A DNA stretch of 64,000 bases from Solirubrobacter sp963848475 (lineage in GTDB: Bacteria; Actinomycetota; Thermoleophilia; Solirubrobacterales; Solirubrobacteraceae), in assembly GCA_963848475.1 (NCBI GenBank), contig CAWKDW010000007.1, positions 62,001-126,000 of the forward strand, given 5' to 3'. Positions 1-8,408 of the stretch are shown in pieces; within the stretch, counting starts at the first letter, position 1; the number at the start of each line of letters is the position of its first letter. The notes beneath the pieces were generated by a model that searched no databases, was not told the DNA's origin, and saw nothing but the letters and a program-made list of their open reading frames with translations. The translations under genes were made by a program, and so were the position numbers.

Positions 1-658
1 GATCGCGGACCCAGCGCACGCTGCCGTCGCCCGCGTCGATGATCCGCTGCTCGAGGTCGGCTCGGGGCGCATCGGCGGTCGAGTGCAGATGGAACTTCGT
101 TCCGCGGCCGACCTCGTCGAGCGAGAGGGCCAGTTTGACGTCGCCGATCCGGCCGTCTCTTCTCAGTCGCCGGGCGAGGGCGCTCGCGCCGAGGTGATCG
201 GGTCGCCCGGTGTACGGCCGCTCCTCGGCGCCGGTGGCGACGAGCCAGACGTCGCACGCGGGCTCCGGTCCGGTCGCCAGTGCTCTCGCGAGCGCTACCA
301 GCGTCCCGACGCCGGAGGCGTTGTCGTCGGCCCCGGGCGCGGGCGGGACGCTGTCGGTGTGCGCCATCGCGATCACCAGGCAGTCGCTCGCCGCGTCCCT
401 GATCCCGATCACATCCCGGGATGGGCCCTTGCCGGGGACCTTGAAGCGCTCGTAGCCCACGCGCAGGCCCACGGCGCGAAATCTTGCCGCGACCCTCTGG
501 TGTGCCTTGCGCTCCGCCACCGACCCGGCCGGCCGCGGGCCTCGGCGCGCGAGCGACACCGCGAACGTGTGCGCCTCGGCCGCCGAGGGCGCGGGCGCGG
601 GCCGCCGGCCATGGCACAGCAGGCGAGAATTGCTGCAAACACGGCACGAGCCTGGCAC
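1..658 (-). CDS. M28-family zinc aminopeptidase, partial (runs off window start)
   Basis: Translating the minus strand gives a peptidase M28 core: the zinc-binding stretch MAHTDSVPPAPGADDNASG (His-x-Asp, then the bridging Asp of GADDNASG), followed by ATGAEERPYTG, where the Glu-Glu pair fits the general base and zinc ligand. The protein continues past position 1, so its C-terminus is missing. M28 enzymes are usually exported and remove N-terminal residues from peptides. The upstream part GPRPAGSVAERKAHQ is typical of secreted M28 proteins. An in-frame GTG lies at 658, but it gives no signal peptide. A hydrophobic lipobox-like stretch (VFAAILACCAMAGG) occurs in the neighbouring frame around 605-645, so the N-terminus is probably frameshifted. 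It is transcribed divergently from the DUF559 gene. Confidence 0.75.
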   Translation of the reverse strand, partial: MPGSCRVCSNSRLLCHGRRPAPAPSAAEAHTFAVSLARRGPRPAGSVAERKAHQRVAARFRAVGLRVGYERFKVPGKGPSRDVIGIRDAASDCLVIAMAHTDSVPPAPGADDNASGVGTLVALARALATGPEPACDVWLVATGAEERPYTGRPDHLGASALARRLRRDGRIGDVKLALSLDEVGRGTKFHLHSTADAPRADLEQRIIDAGDGSVRWVRD

Positions 659-703
659 AAACGCGTCTTGTTCCGTTGCAGCGGTCGCGGCGACCATCCG
701 CCG

Positions 704-1603
704 ATGCCGATCGAGCGTTCAGTTTCACAACCAGAGGTTGTGCAAGTCGACACTCGATGCGCTCAACTCGCCGCGCGGCAGTGGCGCATCCTGGATCTCG
801 ACGATCTGCGCGCCTGCGGACTCACGCAGCAGGCCGTGTCGAAGCGGGTCAAGGCTGGTCGCCTGTTCCCGTACTACCGCGGCGTCTTCATCTACGCCAG
901 CCCCATCGTCGAGCTCGAAGGCGCCTTTCTCGCCGCCACCAAGGCCTGCGGGCCGGACGCGGTCCTCAGCCACTTCTCCGCCGCGGCGCTCTGGAGGCTG
1001 GTGACGTGGGACTACCGAGACCCGGAGGTGACCGCGCCGAAGCTGCGGCGCCACAAGGGCATCCGCTGCCATCGCAGCGCCAACGTCGAGCGCGTCTATC
1101 GCAAGGGCATCCCCGTCACGCCGCCGGCCCGGACCCTGATCGACCTCGCCGCGATCCTGCCGTACAAGGCGCTGCGCCGGGCGGTCAACGAAGCGCTCAA
1201 CCTGCAGCTGATCAAGCCCGCCGAACTCGTGACCGGCAACCACCGGGGAGCGGCCAAGCTCCGGCGGATCCTCGCCACCGCCGCACCGACCCGCAACGAC
1301 TTCGAGGACATCGTGCTGGCGATCGCCACCGCGCACGGCCTCCCGAGGCCCGACGTCAACGTGCCGTTCGGCGGCTACGTCCCCGACTTCCGCTGGCCCG
1401 CCCAGCACGTGATCGTCGAGGCCGACGGCCGTCGCACCCACGGCCATCTGCTCGCCCGCGCGGACGACGCGCACCGCCAGGGAAGCCTCGAAACCGACGG
1501 TGAAACCGTGCTCCGCGTCAGCTGGCGCCAGGCGACGCTGCAGCCCGCGAAAACGGCGAAGCGCATCCGAGACGCTCTCGCGGGATACCCTGACATACCG
1601 CAC
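704..1603 (+). CDS. AbiEi-like winged-helix plus DUF559 (Vsr-type endonuclease fold) protein, in frame with efp
   Basis: About 300 residues. The N-terminal 60 residues (DLDDLRACGLTQQAVSKRV, then YRGVFIY) resemble the AbiEi-type antitoxin/winged-helix region found in this family. The C-terminal 100 residues carry the DUF559 signature: YVPDFRWP, IVEADGRRTHG, then a DxxR helix and VLRVSWRQ, a PD-(D/E)xK nuclease-like fold related to Vsr endonucleases. Such proteins are common and often multicopy in actinobacteria; their role is unknown. As written there is no stop codon before the EF-P start at 1604, so the two proteins form one reading frame. Shifting by one base upstream would let it end at a TGA overlapping the efp ATG (ATGA), the usual coupling in this window, so the fusion may be artificial. 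The start at 704 is uncertain; no ribosome binding site is visible. Confidence 0.6.
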
Positions 1604-2164
1604 ATGATCTCCACGAACCAGTTCAAGAACGGCAATCACATCGAGGTCGAAGGCACCGTCTTCAAGATCATCGAGTTCCAGCACGTCAAGCCGGGGAAGG
1701 GTGGGGCGTTCGTTCGCACCAAGCTTCGCCGCACGGCTGACGGCAACGTGATCGACCGTACCTTCCGCGCCGGTGAGAAGTTCCGCCCGATCCACACCGA
1801 GGCGCGCAAGATGCAGTTCCTCTACGCCGACGGCACCGACGCGCACTTCATGGACGAGGAGTCCTACGAGCAGATCGCGCTGCCGGAGGAGACCATGGCC
1901 GAGCCCCTGAAGTGGGTCCGGCCGAACGAGAGCGTCGACATGCTCTACATCGACGGCAACCCGTCGGACATCCAGCTGACGGCGTCCGTCGAGCTCGAGG
2001 TCACCTTCACCGAGCCCGGCGTCCGCGGCGACACGGCCTCCGGTGGCGGCAACAAGCCGGCGACGCTGGAGACCGGCGCGACGGTCAACGTCCCGCTGTT
2101 CGTGAACATCGGCGACAAGATCAAGGTCGACACGCGCTCGGGCTCGTACATGTCGCGCGCGTAG
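1604..2164 (+). CDS. efp: Elongation factor P
   Basis: 186 residues, the normal EF-P length, beginning MISTNQFKNG. EF-P binds between the ribosomal P and E sites and relieves stalling at polyproline. The N-terminal KOW-like domain has the tip loop VKPGKGGAFVRTKL, with the lysine of PGKGGAF at the position modified in many bacteria. The two OB domains follow, ending in the conserved VNIGDKIKVDTRSGSYMSRA. No Shine-Dalgarno is seen; TACCCT lies 12 nt upstream of the ATG. EF-P dependence makes sense here because the window encodes several long Thr-Pro stalks and Pro-rich proteins. The gene is in frame with the preceding DUF559 protein (see that entry). Confidence 0.96.
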   Translation: MISTNQFKNGNHIEVEGTVFKIIEFQHVKPGKGGAFVRTKLRRTADGNVIDRTFRAGEKFRPIHTEARKMQFLYADGTDAHFMDEESYEQIALPEETMAEPLKWVRPNESVDMLYIDGNPSDIQLTASVELEVTFTEPGVRGDTASGGGNKPATLETGATVNVPLFVNIGDKIKVDTRSGSYMSRA

Positions 2165-2198
2165 CGCGACCCTCAAGCCCGCCTATCGCCTGACCGAT

Positions 2199-2220
2199 AC
2201 GGATCCCCATGGGGATCCGT
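2199..2220. promoter_or_regulatory. 22-bp perfect palindrome centred on a start codon
   Basis: Arms ACGGATCCCC and GGGGATCCGT flank a central AT, so the ATG at 2209 lies exactly on the dyad. In RNA it could fold and hide the start codon of the downstream membrane protein, or act as a terminator after efp (no U-tract). As DNA it could be an operator. Function is not known. Confidence 0.5.
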
Positions 2221-3355
2221 TCCGTCCTTCCGCGCGCGGCGCTCGCATTGACGTGCGCCGCCATGCTGCTGTGGCTCGGCGCGCGCAACGTGTTCTGGTC
2301 GGACTATTCGATCGAGGCCTGGCCCGCGTATCTCGGGCTCCGCGCCGACGGGATCGACGCGCTGCTGCGCAAGATGCCCGCGTACGGCGGGTTCGTGACG
2401 CTGATCGGCGCGCCGATCTCGCTGCTCGGAGCCGGGATGGACATGACCTTCCGCCTGCAGGCGATCCCCGGGCTGCTCGTGCTCGTCGGGCTCGCCCTCT
2501 CGCTGCACGTGCGCGAGCGGTCGCACGCACTGCTGGCGATCGTCCTCACCGCCGGCTCGCCGGTCGCGTACCTCGCGCTCGACGCCGGCCACGTCGAGGA
2601 TCTCCTCGCGGCGGGAGCGGGGACCGCGGGGGTGCTCGCCGCCGTTCGCGGTCGCGCCACGGCCTCCGCCGTCCTGCTGACCGTCGCGGTGATCGCCAAG
2701 CAGACCGCCGTGCTCGCGCTGCTGCCGGCCGCGCTCGCGCTGCCGAGGCCGAAGCTGCGCGTCCTCGCGGTCCCGGTGATCGGCGCGGCGATCGTCTACG
2801 GCGGCCTGCACTTCCTGCGGCCGGTCGGGGCACACACGGGCCTTGCCGCCGGGTTGTTCTTCCACCCCTGGCAGGTCTGGTGGCTCTTCGGCGTGCCGGC
2901 CGACCCCGCCTGGGAGGCCGCGGGCCACGGCGCGATGACCTCGCCCGCGTGGCTCGCCCCGATCCCGCACCCGCTGATCGTCGCGCTCGCGCTGCCCCTC
3001 AGCCTGCTGTGGTGGTGGCGCGGAGGCAGCGATCGCCCGCGTGAGGACGCGCTCGCGCTCTTCGCCCTGCTCGCGCTCGAACGCTGCATGCTCGACCCCT
3101 GGAATCTCGGCTACTACCAGCTTCCCCTGGTGCTCGCGCTCGTCGCCTGGGAGACCGAGAAGCGCCGCCCGCCGGTGATCGCGCTCGCCGTCACCGCCGC
3201 CATCTGGCTGACGTTCAAGACGCTCGAGATGCGCTCCGGGGATCGCGCCGATGCTGATGTACCTCGCGTGGACGCTGCCGCTCGCCGCGGCACTCGCCCG
3301 GACCCTCTTCGCACGCCCCGCCCATGCCCGAAAGCTGGTTCCGGCGCTCGCCTGA
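2209..3355 (+). CDS. Polytopic membrane protein, glycosyltransferase-87-like (frameshifted)
   Basis: About 380 residues with around ten hydrophobic segments, beginning with a signal-anchor (VLPRAALALTCAAMLLWLG). The layout of many helices with short charged loops, and motifs such as AGHVEDL and WWLFGVPADP near the middle, resemble the DUF2029/GT87 mannosyltransferase-like families; this is a weak assignment and no catalytic motif is certain. The frame breaks at the G run 3238-3241: the last helix (PMLMYLAWTLPLAAALARTL) continues in another frame and stops at 3355, just upstream of nusB. Removing one G restores a continuous protein. The ATG sits in the centre of a 22-bp palindrome. Confidence 0.6.
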
Positions 3356-3372
3356 GCTACCCTCCCGCGCCG

Positions 3373-3768
3373 ATGCGTAGGTCCGACCAGCGGCGTGCAG
3401 CAGTCTTCGCGCTCTACCAGCACGACCTCACGGGTCGCCCGCTGGACGACCTGTTCGAGAAGGACTCGGGAATGTTCACGCGTGCGCTCGCGCACGCCAC
3501 GGCCGACAACGCCGACGAACTCGACGGCTACATCTCGCGCTACGCGAAGAACTGGACGATCGACCGCATCGCGCCGCTCGAGCGCGCCATCTTGCGCACC
3601 GCGCTGCTGGAGATGCTGCATCCGGAGCTGATCGAGGCCGACCGCCCGATCCCTCCGGAAGGCGCGATCGACGAGGCGGTGGAGACCGCCAAGGCCTTCT
3701 GCGGCGCAGAGGCTCCCGGATTCGTGAACGGCATCCTCGCCGCCGTGCTGCGCGCCAGCGCGGTCTGA
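3373..3768 (+). CDS. nusB: Transcription antitermination factor NusB
   Basis: 131 residues, the usual size for NusB, an all-helical RNA-binding protein that with NusE binds boxA and supports rRNA transcription antitermination. Begins MRRSDQRRAAVFALYQHDLTG, the typical NusB N-terminus (R..A...LYQ.d). It ends with the conserved EAVETAKAFCGAEAPGFVNGILAAV. The ATG has no Shine-Dalgarno; TACCCT ends 9 nt upstream, so the mRNA may be leaderless. It sits in the order efp, membrane protein, nusB, xseB, ispA-like, dxs. Confidence 0.95.
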   Translation: MRRSDQRRAAVFALYQHDLTGRPLDDLFEKDSGMFTRALAHATADNADELDGYISRYAKNWTIDRIAPLERAILRTALLEMLHPELIEADRPIPPEGAIDEAVETAKAFCGAEAPGFVNGILAAVLRASAV

Positions 3769-3829
3769 GGTCCCGCCGCGGCTCGCTCCGGCAAGCTGAC
3801 TGATCCTGCTGCAACAATCTCCCGGCCCG

Positions 3830-4039
3830 ATGCCGACGGAGTCATTGGAACGCCTGATCGAGCGCCTCGAGCACGCCGCGTTGACGCTGCGCTCCGGCGA
3901 GTTGTCGGCTGATCGCGCCGCCGCGCTCGTCGAGGAGTGCGCGCGGATCGCGGGCGAGGCGGGCGCGGAGCTCGACCGCCAGGTCCGCGCCGCCGACGGC
4001 GGTCCCGTTCCAGCCGGGCAGATGGCTCTCGGGTCCTGA
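3830..4039 (+). CDS. xseB: Exodeoxyribonuclease VII small subunit
   Basis: 69 residues. The helical core (LERLIERLEHAALTLRSGELSADRAAALVEE) matches the XseB pattern of a first helix, a short G-containing turn with an acidic residue and a second helix. Several XseB chains associate with one XseA to form ExoVII, which degrades single-stranded DNA. The large subunit gene xseA, often adjacent, is not between nusB and this gene nor elsewhere in the window. The stop at 4037-4039 lies one base before the TTG start of the polyprenyl synthase, implying translational coupling. CAACAATCT upstream is a possible -10 for a leaderless start. Confidence 0.85.
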   Translation: MPTESLERLIERLEHAALTLRSGELSADRAAALVEECARIAGEAGAELDRQVRAADGGPVPAGQMALGS

Positions 4040-4040
4040 A

Positions 4041-4920
4041 TTGGGCTACCCGGACCATCTGCGGGCCGACATCGAGGTCTACCTCGAAGGTCTCCGCTTC
4101 AGCGCCGAGCCCGCGACGGACGGACTCGAGGAGGCGATGCGCTACTCGCTGCTCGCCGGCGGCAAGCGGATCCGGCCGGTGCTCGCGCTCGCCACCGCGC
4201 ACGCCGTCGGGATGCCGACCGAGGCCGTCCTGCCGCTCGCGGGTGCGCTGGAGCTCATCCACACCTACTCGCTCATCCACGACGACCTGCCGGCGATGGA
4301 CGACGATTCGCTGCGTCGCGGCCGACCGACCTGCCACGTCCGCTACGGCGAGGACATCGCGATCCTGGCCGGCGACGCGATGTACGCGGAAGCGCTGCGC
4401 CTCGTGCTCGTCGAGCAGCGCGGCGATCCCGCGCGGATCATCGAATGTCTCGCCGAATTGACGACCGCATCAGGGCGTGCGCGGGATGGTCGGCGGCCAG
4501 TACATCGACGTCTCGAACCTGGTCGAGGAGGGCGGCGCGGAGCTCCGCCGGCTGCATGAACTCAAGACCGGGCGGCTGATCGGCGCGGCGATCGAGTGTG
4601 TCCTGCTGCTTGCGGACGATCACATCCGCTCCACTACACTTCCTGACTTCCGTGCGTTCGCCACCGAGCTCGGGGTTCTGTTCCAGATCGTCGACGACAT
4701 CCTCGACGTCACAGGCACGGACGTCGCGCTCGGCAAGCCGCAGGGAAGCGACGAACGGCACGGCAAGGTGACCTACGTGAGCCGCTACGGGCTCGACGAA
4801 GCACGGGCCATAGCCGCGGAATCGCACCGCAATGCACGCGCCGCACTAGACCGGGCCGCACCGGGTAGAGCGGACGAGTTGACTCAGATAACCGATTTCA
4901 TCGCGACCAGGACTTCATGA
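4041..4920 (+). CDS. ispA: Polyprenyl (farnesyl/geranylgeranyl) diphosphate synthase (frameshifted)
   Basis: Trans-isoprenyl diphosphate synthase, condensing IPP onto allylic diphosphates. It keeps LLAGGKRIRPVL (substrate lysine and arginine), the first Asp-rich motif HDDLPAMDDDSLRRGRPTCH and the second, QIVDDILDVTG. The TTG start immediately follows xseB. At the GGG of 4473-4475 the frame changes: LAELTTAS is followed in another frame by GVRGMVGGQYIDVS. Dropping one G restores one protein of about 292 residues, normal for IspA. The stop overlaps the dxs start by ATGA, so both isoprenoid genes are coupled. Product chain length (C15 or C20) cannot be read from the sequence alone. Confidence 0.88.
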
Positions 4921-6841
4921 CTTCACTGCTCTCGCGCATCGACCGTCCCCAAGATCTGCACGGCCTCTCCGAGGACGAGCTGCAGGCGGTTGCGCAGGAG
5001 GTCCGCGAACTGCTGATCGACACGGTGGGGGAGATCGGCGGCCACTTCGGCGCCAACCTCGGCACCTGTGAGATCGCGGTCGCGCTGCACTCGCTGATGG
5101 ACTCGCCGCGCGACAAGATCCTCTGGGACGTCGGTCACCAGGCCTATCCGCACAAGGTGCTGACCGGCCGGCGCGACGAGCTGGGCACGATCCGCCACTA
5201 CGGCGGCCTCGCGCCGTTCTGCTCGATCGAGGAGTCCGAGCACGACATCATGGGCGCGGGCCACGCCTCGACCTCGATCGGCTACGCCGTCGGCATCAAG
5301 GAGGCGATGCTGCGCGGCGGGACCGAGGACGGCAAGGTCGTCGCCGTCATCGGCGACGGGGCGATGACCGGCGGCGTCGCGTTCGAGGCGGTCTCGCAGG
5401 CCGGTGGCCTCGGCACGCCGATGGTCGTGATCCTCAACGACAACGGCATGTCGATCGCGCCCAACGTCGGCGCGCTGTCGCGGTACATGAACCGCGTCCG
5501 GCTCGATCCGGGACTGTGGGAGGCGCGCGAGGGCGTCGAGGAGAAGCTCACGAAGCTGCCGGCCGGGATCGGCGCCGCGTTCGAGCGCCTCGGCCCGCGC
5601 TTCAAGGAGTCCGTGAAGGCGTTCTGGGCGCCCGGCCTCTGGTGGGAGGAGCTCGACTGGGCCTACCTCGGCGTGATCGACGGCCACGACGTGCGCGCGA
5701 TGCGCCGCGCCCTGCGCGCCGCCTTCGAGGCCGAGCGTCCCGTCGTCATCCACTGCGCCACGGTCAAGGGCAAGGGCTTCGCCCCCGCCGAGGACGGTGG
5801 GCTCGAGGGCATGGAGAAGTGGCATGCCGCGAAGCCGAAGTCGATCGCGCAGCGCCGCGCCCGCGCCGTCGCGTCCGTCCTCGCCCGCGCCGCCGCAGTA
5901 CACGCAGGTCTTCGGCGAGGCGATGGTCCGCGAGTGCGAGCGCGACCCTCGCGTGATCGGCATCACGGCCGCGATGAACTCCGGCACCGGCCTCTCGATC
6001 CTGCAGAAGGCTTTGCCGGAGCGCTACTTCGACGTCGGCATCGCCGAGCAGCAGGGCATCCTGTTCGCTGCCGGCATGGCGCTGTCGGGCATGCGCCCGG
6101 TCGCGGCCATCTACTCCACCTTCCTGCAGCGCGCGTTCGACCAGATCGTGCACGACGTCTGCCTGCAGAACCTGCCCGTGACGTTCTGCATGGATCGCGC
6201 CGGGTTGGTGGGCGACGACGGTCCGACGCACCACGGCGTCTTCGACATCGCCTACCTGCGCGCGCTGCCGAACATGACGCTGATGGCGCCGCGCGACGAG
6301 GCGATGCTCGTCCACATGCTCCATACCGCGCTGACGATCGACGGCCCGGCCGCGATCCGCTACCCGCGCGGGGCGGGCGTCGGTGTCGAGATCCCCTCGG
6401 TGCCGTCGGTCCTGCGCGTCGGTGAGGGCGAGGTGCTGCGCGAGGGCGAGCGTGTCGCGCTGATCGGCTACGGCACCGGCGTCGGCAAGGCGCTCGGCGC
6501 CGCCGACCTGCTGGCCGAGCGCGGCGCGGACGTCACGGTCGTCGACGCACGCTTCTGCAAGCCGCTGGACGCCGGGTTGCTGGCGACGCTGGCCGCCGAG
6601 CACGAGCTGCTCGTCACGGTCGAGGAAGGCGTGCTGGCCGGCGGCTTCGGCAGCGCCATCTGGGAGTGCCTGTCCGAAGAGGGCGCGCGCCGTGCCGCGG
6701 ATCCTCCGCGTCGGCCTGCCGGATCGCTACGTCACCCACGGCGCGCCCGCGCTGCTGCACGAAGAGGTCGGCTTCACGGCCGAGCGCATCGCCGAGCGCG
6801 TCGAAGCCGCCGTGCTCGACCCGCGCGGCTCCTTCGCCTAA
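4917..6841 (+). CDS. dxs: 1-deoxy-D-xylulose-5-phosphate synthase (two frame breaks)
   Basis: First enzyme of the MEP isoprenoid pathway; condenses pyruvate and glyceraldehyde-3-phosphate with thiamine diphosphate. The N-terminal domain has the ThDP motif GDGAMTGGVAFEA...ILNDN, and the middle domain has PPQYTQVFGEAMV and GIAEQQGILFAAGMA. The C-terminal transketolase domain runs to 6841. Frame changes occur near 5854 (QRRARA should read QRAPAPS) and near 6690 (GARRAADPP should read GARVPRILRVGLPDRYVTHG). Each is repaired by removing one C, giving about 640 residues, the usual length. Pairing with ispA in one transcript links precursor supply to chain elongation. Confidence 0.93.
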
Positions 6842-6842
6842 C

Positions 6843-6873
6843 CGTTGATGCATCTCAACGCGTGAGGCGTTGA
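6843..6873 (+). promoter_or_regulatory. Mutually exclusive hairpins after dxs (attenuator-like)
   Basis: Three short elements, CGTTGA (6843-6848), TCAACGC (6855-6861) and GCGTTGA (6867-6873), are such that the middle one can pair with either neighbour (6 bp or 7 bp). They lie immediately after the dxs stop and upstream of the cupredoxin gene. This could be a weak terminator or an attenuator; no leader peptide or ligand-binding structure is evident. Confidence 0.3.
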
Positions 6874-6934
6874 ACGCGGATCCGTCGTGCCTGCGTAACA
6901 CGCGCCGGAACGACACTTTCCCGGAGGGGGACGC

Positions 6935-8345
6935 GTGGGGCTCAGGAAGAGGTACCTGCCATGGCTGGCGTGCGCCGCCGTGGGCGCAGTCGCAATACCG
7001 GCGATCGCATCGGGTGAGCAACGCGTCCCCGGAACGATCCGCGTCGTCGACTTCGGCTTCACCAATCCCGCGACCGGCGAGACCGGGGTCACGATCAACG
7101 CCGGCGAAACGGTGACCTTCAGCTACCCGGAAGGCTTCAGCGCCCACAACGTCGTCTTTGAAGCCGCCGCCCCGACCTCCTGCACGCAGACGGCCGGGGA
7201 GAGCAGCGGCGCCGTCCCGCCGCTGCCCGCGAACCCGGCAGGAGCCGGCTGGGCCGGGTCCTGCCGCTTCAACACCCCAGGGACGTACGCCTTCGTGTGC
7301 GGGGCGCATTCGTTCATGACGGGCACGGTCTTCGTGGAGCCGGGTGGGCCGACGCCGACCGCCGACGCCGACGCCGACCGCGACTCCGACGGCCACGCCG
7401 ACGCCGACGCCGACCGCGACTCCGACGGCCACGCCGACGCCGACGCCGACGCCGACCGCGACGCCGACGCCGACCGCGACGCCGACGGCCACGCCGACGC
7501 CGACGCCGACGGCCACGCCGACGCCGACCGCGACTCCGACGGCCACGCCGACGCCGACCGCGACGCCGACGCCGACGCCGACCGCGACGCCGACGGCCAC
7601 GCCGACGCCGACGCCGACCGCGACGCCGACGGCCACGCCGACGCCGACCGCGACTCCGACGGCCACGCCGACGCCGACCGCGACGCCGACGCCGACGCCG
7701 ACCGCGACGGCCACGCCGACGGCCACGCCGACGCCGCACCGCGACGCCGACCGCGACGCCGACGCCGACCCGACGCCGACGCCACGCCGACGCCGACCGC
7801 GACGCCGACGGCCACGCCGACGCCGACCGCGACGCCGACGCCGACGCCGACGCCCGACGGCGACGCCGACGCCCCAACCGCCCGGCGGCCCCGGCAGTCA
7901 GTGGTCCGGTCGCCGGGCTCGGTCGCGCGCGACGCTCGCGCTCGAGCCTCGTCGCCGACGGCGAATCTCGGCGTCGTTCGTCCCCGGACATCGCACGCGA
8001 CTACCAGGCGACGGTCGCCGGCGACGGTCACGAGCACGGCGGGTGACGCGGCGCTCACCGTCGCCGATCCGAGTCTCACCGCGAACGGGCGCCTCGTCGA
8101 ACGGTACGTTCTCGCTCGCCCAGGCGGTTCAGGCGCGGGCGGTCAACACGGCCAACCCGAGCACGGTGTTCGCTCCGATCACGGGCACGAACGCGCCGCT
8201 GACGCTGCTCAGCTACGCCGGCGCCGGTGAGCATCCGACCAGGTCACGATCGGGCTCAAGCAGACGATCGGCGCGAACGAATCCCTGCGCACCGGTTCCT
8301 ACACGAAGACGTTGACGTTCACGTTGTCGACGACCGATGCCCTGA
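6935..8345 (+). CDS. Secreted cupredoxin-like protein with Thr-Pro stalk and beta-sandwich C-domain (many frame breaks)
   Basis: The N-terminus MGLRKRYLPWLACAAVGAVA is a signal peptide. It is followed by a plastocyanin-like domain (INAGETVTFSYPEGFSAHNVVFE, then GTYAFVCGAHSFMTGTVFVE) with the His...Cys-x-x-His...Met order of a type 1 copper site. After GGPTPT at 7361 the frame shifts by one base into a long Thr-Pro-Ala repeat. The C-terminal part can be read only by hopping frames: ASSPTANLG, SFVPG, IARDYQATVAG, TVTSTAGDAALTVADPS, NGTFSLAQAVQARAVNTAN, DQVTIGLKQTIGANESL, ending about 8345. The pieces fit one secreted beta-sandwich domain seen in this bacterial group. At least six single-base errors are needed to explain it. 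Likely a wall-spanning or surface-displayed copper protein. Confidence 0.65.
7350..7866 (+). repeat. Low-complexity Thr-Pro-Ala coding repeat
   Basis: About 500 bp of imperfect hexamer-like repeats built from ACGCCG, ACCGCG and ACGGCC units. In the correct frame it encodes TPTPTATPTATP-type sequence, a rigid extended stalk. In other frames it reads as Asp-Ala-Asp or Val-Gly-Val runs, which create long false reading frames on both strands. Such repeats expand and contract by slippage, so length should vary between strains. Confidence 0.85.
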
Positions 8346-8358
8346 CGCATGACACCCG

Positions 8359-8387
8359 CGGCCCCGCGGCACGACGCCGCGGGGCCG
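8359..8387 (+). terminator. Strong hairpin between the two cupredoxin genes
   Basis: Perfect 12-bp stem (CGGCCCCGCGGC with its complement) and a 5-nt loop ACGAC. No U-tract, as is common in GC-rich actinobacteria. It follows the first cupredoxin gene and precedes the start of the second at 8409. Confidence 0.75.
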
Positions 8388-8408
8388 TCACCCGAACACA
8401 GGTGAACG

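Noticed and set aside
704..1603. AbiEi-like domain as part of an AbiE phage-defence toxin-antitoxin pair.
   Set aside because: No AbiEii nucleotidyltransferase is adjacent; AbiEi-like plus DUF559 proteins are common solitary genes.
725..2176. Long minus-strand reading frame opposite the DUF559 and efp region.
   Set aside because: Only the plus strand gives conserved EF-P and DUF559 sequence; the opposite frame is a high-GC shadow.
4041..6841. ispA and dxs as pseudogenes.
   Set aside because: Both are essential-type genes; each break is fixed by removal of one base and all catalytic motifs survive.
7350..7866. Possible CRISPR or iteron array.
   Set aside because: Repeats are short, imperfect and without unique spacers, and they encode a Thr-Pro stalk. 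No cas or rep genes occur.
6614..7991. Long minus-strand reading frames of Val-Gly-Val-Ala or Arg/Ala/Ser repeats.
   Set aside because: They are mirror images of the Thr-Pro-coding repeat on the plus strand. No start signal or signal peptide fits, and the plus-strand protein has recognisable domains on both sides.
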